Shown here in pieces: positions 59,023 through 64,000 of a stretch of DNA of 64,000 bases (the stretch's first letter is position 1; each line of letters begins with the position of its first letter). Under the pieces are notes generated by a model. That model did not search any database, was not told the origin of the DNA, and worked only from the letters and a program-made list of their open reading frames with translations. A program made the translations under genes and the position numbers. The DNA is from Sulfuritalea sp. Its GTDB lineage: Bacteria; Pseudomonadota; Gammaproteobacteria; Burkholderiales; Rhodocyclaceae. The stretch spans positions 1-64,000 of the forward strand of contig JADJUP010000053.1 of assembly GCA_016716965.1 (NCBI GenBank), in the 5' to 3' direction.

Positions 59023-62000
59023 TGCCAATGCACCACGGCCTCGGTTGTGGCGCCGTTGAGGATCGTGTAGTCCGTGTGGCCGGCACCGACTGCCGGGGAA
59101 ACGGTGTAGCCGGCAAACGGCGTCAGGTCGAGCGTGTCGCCGCTTGCATCGACCAGGATGTTCAGGGTCGCGCCGGGGCCGACCATGTTCTGGATGCCGA
59201 CGAGGTCGATCTGCACGCTGTTGTCGGACGCGGCATTGCGCAGGTCGATGGTCTCGATGCTGGGCGCGAGGCTGGCCAGGGTTCGCAGGTCAAGCACGCC
59301 ACTGCTCATTCCGATGATCCGCAACAAGTCGGAGTTGAAGCCGCCGTCGAGCAAGCCGGCACCGTGCCCGATCGATACCTCGATCTGGTCATCTCCCAGG
59401 CCGCCGGACACGACATCGTCGCCTTCGCTGGCGTCGATCACGTCATTGCCGGATCCGCCGCTGATCGTGTCGTTGCCGCCGCCCCCGATTAGGGTGTCGT
59501 TGCCCGCGTTCCCGGAAAGCACGTTCGCCGCGCCGTCGCCGGTCAGGCTGTCGTCGTGGCCGGAGCCCGTCAGGTTGGCAATGGCGAAATAGCGATCGCC
59601 GTTGGCCTCGCCACTGCTGCCCAGACCGCTGGCCAGCGACCCCGTCACGCCGCTGGCGGAATCTTGATAGCTCACGGTATCGGACCCGCCACCGCCGGTG
59701 AAGTCATTGGCGTCCGCGGTGCCCTCCAGCGTGTCGCCGAAACTCGATCCGATCAGGTTGAGGACGTTTCCCTGGTAAATGTCGCCCTGCGCATCGGCAC
59801 CGGTATTGAGGGCCGCATTGCCGAGGTTGGCGTAGACGGCCTCGCCGGCCCCGGCGTAGCTCGCCGTGTCGCGTTCCGCACCACCGCCGCCGACGAGAGT
59901 ATCCGCGCCGGCACCGCCGATCAGGGTATCGTCGCCGAGGCCACCTTCGAGTCGGTTGGCACCAGAGTTCCCGGAGAGCAGATCGTTCCCGCCGCCGCCG
60001 GTCAGGTTGGCAATCAGCACATAGCTGTCGCCGCTGGCGTCTCCCGCCGTGCCACCCGACGCCAGCGAAGCGGCCAGGGCGAGCGTCGAATGGACGTAGG
60101 TCACGGTATCGGTGCCGCCACCGCCGTCGAAAGCGTTTGCCGTGCTGCTTCCCTCCAGCGTATCGTCGTGGGACGAACCCAGCAGGTTTGCGATTCCCGA
60201 GTACGTATCCCCGGCTTCGTCACCGCCGCCGTTCAGCAGCGAATCGCCGAGGTAAACGGTCACGGCCGCCGCCGAGCCGGCGTAACTAGCCCAGTCGCTG
60301 CCGCCACCGCCGACCATGCTGTCGGCGCCTGCGCCGCCCCGCAGGGTGTCATTGCCGAGGCCACCGTCGAGGCTGTCGGCTCCGGCACCGCCCGCCATTG
60401 CATCGTTGCCGGCGAGGCCAAGCATGACGTTGTCGAATCCATCGCCCTCGAGAACATCGTTGAAACCCGAGCCCTCGATATTTTCGATTGTGTCGCCGAA
60501 GACATCGCCCACCGCGTCTCCGCTGCGAACCAGGAGACTGCCCGGATCGAGCGCCGCGGCCACTGCCGAAGCCGCGTTGCGGTAGCTCAAGGTATCGCTT
60601 CCGGCACCTCCCGTCAGCGAGTCGGCCCCGGCGCCGCCTTCCAGCGTATCGTTGTCGCCGCCGCCGTCGAGGGTGTCGACTCCAGCCAGGCCGCGCAGGA
60701 AATTACCGCCACCGTCGCCCTCGAGCCGATCGTTGAACGCTGATCCTGCGAGGTTCTCGATCGCGTCGTAGCTGTCGCTGCCGGCGTCCCCGGTATTGCC
60801 ACCGGGCACGGCGAGCGACGCCTGCACCGCCGATGCGGCGAGTGAGTAACTGGCCGTATCGGAGCCAAGGCCGCCGACCAGCGCATCCCCGCCCGCGCCG
60901 CCTTCAAGGGTGTCGTCCCCGCCGCCGCCTTCCAGCCGGTTGACACCGACGTCGCCAGACAGACTGTCGTTGCCGCCGCCGCCGAAAAGATTTTCGATCG
61001 ATGTATAGGTGTCACCGCTGGCATCGCCCTGGGTGCCGCCGCTCGCGAGTGATGCCACCACGGCGGCCGCCGAGTGTTCGTAGCTTGCCGTGTCCGTTCC
61101 GGCGCCGCCATTCAGCGAGTTTGCATTGGCATTGCCTTCGAGCACGTCGTCAAACGCCGAGCCGATCAGGTTGTTGATATTGATGTAGCTATCACCATCG
61201 GCCTGCGATCCGGCGAAGCGGGTTCCGTTCAGAGCCCCATTGCCCAGATAGGCATAGACCTGGCCATCGGCATTGGCATAACTTGCGATATCCGCGGAAG
61301 TCAGGTCGCCAGTCAGGACATCGCCGCCAGCGCCACCTTCCAGCGTGTCGATGCCGGCGCCACCGACCAGGGTATCGTTGCCGCCCAGACCGAACAGCGA
61401 ATCGTTGCCGCTGTCACCCTGGATCAGATTGTTGGCGGAATTTCCCTCCAGGGTATCGGCAAAGGTACTGCCATCGAGGTTTTCCACGTTGAGGTAGACG
61501 TCCCCCACGGCGTGGCTGGTCTTGACCAGGACGCTGGCTGGATCGAGCGAGGCCACCACCCCCACGCCCAACACCCCGGGTGCGCTGACGAAAGTCACGG
61601 TATCCGTGTCGTCGCCGCCGTCCAGAGTATCGGCACCGGCCAGACCCTGCAATTGGTCATTGCCGGCACCACCCACGATGTGGTTCGCAACCGCAGCGCT
61701 TCCCCACAGGATGTCGTTGAAAGCGGAGCCCAACACATTCTCGATCAGGTTGTAGGAATCGCCCACCGCATCGCCCGAATTTCCAGCTGGCGTGTCGAGT
61801 TTGGCGGTCACCGCCGCCGACGCATTCGCATAGCTCGCCCAGTCGACGCCTGTCCCACCCAGCAACTGGTCCGCCCCTGCCCCCCCTTCGAGGGTGTCGT
61901 CGCCACCGAGTCCCTCGAGGCGATTTGCGGTAGCGCCTCCTGTCAGCAGATCATTGCCGCCGCCCCCAATCAGATTCTCGATCGACACATAACTGTCGTT

Positions 62001-64000
62001 GATGGCGTCACCGAAACTGCCAAGATTTGTCGCCAGGGATGCAACGATGGCCTCGGTTGAATGTTCGTAGGTCACGCTGTCGTTGCCCGCCGAGCCACCG
62101 TCAAACCTGTTGCCGAGTGGATTGGCGTCGCCTTCAAGCTTGTCGTTGTTGACTGAGCCCGTCAAGTTGCGAATGCCGGAATATGTGTCTCCTACAGCTT
62201 CAGGGCCGGTATTGGCCGATGCATCACCGAGATAAGCATAGACGGCTCCACCAGCAGCATTGGCATATGTAACAGTATCGTTGCCACCACCGCCGATGAA
62301 CGCGTTGGCGCTTGCGTTGCCCGTAAGCACATCGTCGCCGGTTCCGCCATGCAGGTTCTCCAGCGTCGCATCGAGGACATCCGTCCCTTCGCCGGTCGCC
62401 AATCCCGTGCGTAGCGACGCGGTGATTGCGGCAGACACGCCTTCCCACGAGGCGGTGTCCGAGCCGGAACCGCCGATCAGGGTATCGTTGCCGCTACCAC
62501 CTCGCAGGATGTCATTGCCGGCACCGCCATCGATGCGGTTGTCCTTGTCGTTGCCCGTGAGCGTATCGTTGTAGTCGCTGCCGGTCAGGTACTCGACTGA
62601 GTAATCGATCGTGTCGGTTCCCTCCCCCGTCGAACTGCCCGGATTGCCGGCATCCAGCGCCAGGGTCACCACGACATCGCCGCCAGCCGCGGCGAAGCTC
62701 AGCGTATCGGTGCCGTCGTCACCCAGCAGCAGGTCGTCGCCGCCTCCGCCTGCTAGGGTATCGTCGCCCGATCCGCCCTCGATGCGATTATCGTTGCCGT
62801 CGCCTGTCAGGTGGTCTGCAAACTCCGACCCGACCAGAGAGCGAAAGCCGAACAGTTGGTCGTCCTGCGCATCGCCGCCGATATTGCCCGAGGCCGCGTT
62901 CAGGATCACCGTCACTCCCGACGGCGAATGCGCATAGGTCACGGTGTCGCCGGCGCTGCCCGCGTCGATCGCGTCGACGCCGCCGATCAGCGTGTCGGCG
63001 CCACCGCCACCTTCCAGCGTGTCGTTGCCGTCGCCACCGACCAGCCGATTAGTGCCGACCCAGAATGCCGAGGCATCCTCGCCAGTCAGCACGTCGTCGC
63101 CAGCGCCACCGATGATGTTTTCAAAACCCGTCAGAATGTCGGTTCCGTAGTCGAGCCCACCGTTCGACGTGCTGACCACGGTATTGAAGATCAGTTTCAG
63201 CGTCACGGCGTTGGTCGCCGTGGCATAGGAGACCGTATCGATTCCGGAGCCGCCGTCGAGCGTGTCGTCGCCGCCCTGTCCAGCCAGAATGTCGTCGCCG
63301 ACATCGCCATATATTTCATTGCCGTCGATGTCGCCGGTCAGGCTGTCGTTGTGTGCCGACCCGCGCAAGACAGCGAAGCCGGACAGCACGTCACCCTCGG
63401 CATCTCCGCCTGTGTTTCCCGTGGCTGCGTTTATCGTCACGGATACCGCGGCGCCGGACAATGCGTAGGTCACGGTGTTGATGCCGGTACCGCCGCTCAG
63501 GGTATCGGCGCCTCCCGCGCCCTGCAAAGCGTCGTCGCCGGCACCGCCCTCGATCAGGTTGGCAATACCGTCACCGCTCAGGGTATCGTCACCCAGGCCG
63601 CCCACCAGATTGCGGATCAACTGATAACTGTCGAAATCGCCACCACCATCGGCTGTGGTGCCGCCGCCGAAGCTCGCCAGCGACGCCGTCACCGGGGTTC
63701 CCGCACCGGCGTAAGCGTAGCTGACCGTATCGATGCCGCCGCCGCCCACCAGCGTATCGTTGCCCAGCGCACCTTCGAGGGTGTCGTTGCCCAACCCGCC
63801 GTCGAGCCGGTTCGGGCCATCGTCGCCGCGCAGGGTATCGTCGTGGCTGCCGCCGGTCAGGTTTTCGATCCCGATGTAGGCGTCTCCGGCAGCGTCGCCC
63901 AGCGTACCGCTACCACTTGCCAGCGAAGCTGCGATCGCGGCCCCGGCATGGGTGTAGGTGACGGTATCGACGCCGGCGCCGCCTGCAAGCACATTGGCGC
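59013..64000 (-). CDS. Giant RTX-like calcium-binding repeat protein, N-terminus outside window
   Basis: At least 1660 residues, open to the right edge. It consists of about 19 modules of roughly 85 residues. Each has a beta-rich segment (of the type TVTYVHSTLALAASLASG, then GDSYVLIANLTG) followed by RTX nonapeptide repeats GGxGxDxLxG (GGLGDDTLIGGAGADTLVGG). The C-terminus (DTLDLTPFAGYTVSPAVGAG then TTEAVVHWQWT) has the uncleaved type I secretion signal character. RTX repeats fold on binding Ca2+ outside the cell. The stop overlaps the transporter start, so both are cotranslated. Probably a surface or matrix adhesin. Confidence 0.9.
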   Translation of the reverse strand, partial: ANVLAGGAGVDTVTYTHAGAAIAASLASGSGTLGDAAGDAYIGIENLTGGSHDDTLRGDDGPNRLDGGLGNDTLEGALGNDTLVGGGGIDTVSYAYAGAGTPVTASLASFGGGTTADGGGDFDSYQLIRNLVGGLGDDTLSGDGIANLIEGGAGDDALQGAGGADTLSGGTGINTVTYALSGAAVSVTINAATGNTGGDAEGDVLSGFAVLRGSAHNDSLTGDIDGNEIYGDVGDDILAGQGGDDTLDGGSGIDTVSYATATNAVTLKLIFNTVVSTSNGGLDYGTDILTGFENIIGGAGDDVLTGEDASAFWVGTNRLVGGDGNDTLEGGGGADTLIGGVDAIDAGSAGDTVTYAHSPSGVTVILNAASGNIGGDAQDDQLFGFRSLVGSEFADHLTGDGNDNRIEGGSGDDTLAGGGGDDLLLGDDGTDTLSFAAAGGDVVVTLALDAGNPGSSTGEGTDTIDYSVEYLTGSDYNDTLTGNDKDNRIDGGAGNDILRGGSGNDTLIGGSGSDTASWEGVSAAITASLRTGLATGEGTDVLDATLENLHGGTGDDVLTGNASANAFIGGGGNDTVTYANAAGGAVYAYLGDASANTGPEAVGDTYSGIRNLTGSVNNDKLEGDANPLGNRFDGGSAGNDSVTYEHSTEAIVASLATNLGSFGDAINDSYVSIENLIGGGGNDLLTGGATANRLEGLGGDDTLEGGAGADQLLGGTGVDWASYANASAAVTAKLDTPAGNSGDAVGDSYNLIENVLGSAFNDILWGSAAVANHIVGGAGNDQLQGLAGADTLDGGDDTDTVTFVSAPGVLGVGVVASLDPASVLVKTSHAVGDVYLNVENLDGSTFADTLEGNSANNLIQGDSGNDSLFGLGGNDTLVGGAGIDTLEGGAGGDVLTGDLTSADIASYANADGQVYAYLGNGALNGTRFAGSQADGDSYININNLIGSAFDDVLEGNANANSLNGGAGTDTASYEHSAAAVVASLASGGTQGDASGDTYTSIENLFGGGGNDSLSGDVGVNRLEGGGGDDTLEGGAGGDALVGGLGSDTASYSLAASAVQASLAVPGGNTGDAGSDSYDAIENLAGSAFNDRLEGDGGGNFLRGLAGVDTLDGGGDNDTLEGGAGADSLTGGAGSDTLSYRNAASAVAAALDPGSLLVRSGDAVGDVFGDTIENIEGSGFNDVLEGDGFDNVMLGLAGNDAMAGGAGADSLDGGLGNDTLRGGAGADSMVGGGGSDWASYAGSAAAVTVYLGDSLLNGGGDEAGDTYSGIANLLGSSHDDTLEGSSTANAFDGGGGTDTVTYVHSTLALAASLASGGTAGDASGDSYVLIANLTGGGGNDLLSGNSGANRLEGGLGDDTLIGGAGADTLVGGGGAERDTASYAGAGEAVYANLGNAALNTGADAQGDIYQGNVLNLIGSSFGDTLEGTADANDFTGGGGSDTVSYQDSASGVTGSLASGLGSSGEANGDRYFAIANLTGSGHDDSLTGDGAANVLSGNAGNDTLIGGGGNDTISGGSGNDVIDASEGDDVVSGGLGDDQIEVSIGHGAGLLDGGFNSDLLRIIGMSSGVLDLRTLASLAPSIETIDLRNAASDNSVQIDLVGIQNMVGPGATLNILVDASGDTLDLTPFAGYTVSPAVGAGHTDYTILNGATTEAVVHWQWT

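Noticed and set aside
59556..62060. Long plus-strand frames across the RTX region
   Set aside because: Antisense of a highly repetitive coding sequence; the RTX repeats account for all periodicity.
59013..64000. Possible CRISPR or tandem DNA repeat array
   Set aside because: The periodicity is that of protein-coding GGxGxDxLxG repeats with codon-level variation; there are no constant repeats with unique spacers.

Overview
The window is GC-rich bacterial DNA that looks betaproteobacterial, most likely Rhodocyclales/Rhodocyclaceae. The inference rests on the pyrG-kdsA-eno-ftsB cluster, a ccmF-G-H-I cytochrome c maturation operon, a HiPIP, cytochrome c4, MnmC, PEP-CTERM and RTX/type I secretion genes, and many PAS/GGDEF signalling proteins. 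No species is claimed.

Layout. 1-2.8 kb: a badly frameshifted PAS/GGDEF gene and a frameshifted PEP-CTERM gene. 2.9-9.3 kb: small genes (Lar-like zinc ribbon, DUF3820, AhpD-like, rRNA methyltransferase-like, thioredoxin), a ccdAB toxin-antitoxin pair with a palindromic operator, DEAD-box helicase, gamma carbonic anhydrase and ftsB. 9.3-14.3 kb: eno, DUF1330, kdsA, pyrG and sapC-like, all on the minus strand. 14.4-25.3 kb: prfB with its programmed frameshift, a SEC-C protein, a Phd/VapC pair with a perfect inverted-repeat operator, lysS, mnmC, a glycine-zipper protein, an M48-like lipoprotein, gltX and tRNA-Val. 25.3-30.8 kb: a nucleotide cyclase fused to hemerythrin and a large PAS/GAF/GGDEF/EAL protein.

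31.1-38.5 kb is the most unusual block. All its genes point left: histidine kinase, sigma-54 response regulator, Sel1 protein, monoheme-cytochrome-like protein, two secreted beta-propellers, a triheme cytochrome and a HiPIP. It reads as a regulated envelope redox or sensing cassette that I cannot match to a described system. Five of these eight genes carry apparent frameshifts or an internal stop, so sequence quality or real decay must be settled first.

39.2-45.5 kb: ccm operon led by an atypical heme-copper-oxidase-like subunit. 45.6-48.2 kb: a complete IS21-family element, followed by a 260-bp G-homopolymer-rich stretch that looks like an assembly artefact and by a truncated M48 protease. 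49-56.9 kb: cytochrome c4, flavodoxin-like protein, lysC, an XRE regulator, radical SAM protein, queD, an acyl-CoA ligase/GST/enoyl-CoA hydratase operon and tRNA-Ser. 56.9-64 kb: a type I secretion ABC transporter translationally coupled to a giant RTX-like protein that runs off the right edge.

A second window-wide signal is a short dispersed repeat (core AAAGTCGGCGCYGGCG, then usually NNACGGC). Nine good copies and one partial copy occur in both orientations, between genes and inside genes. In three unrelated proteins it is read in the same frame as V(S/P)PAPT(F/L) within a linker or tail.
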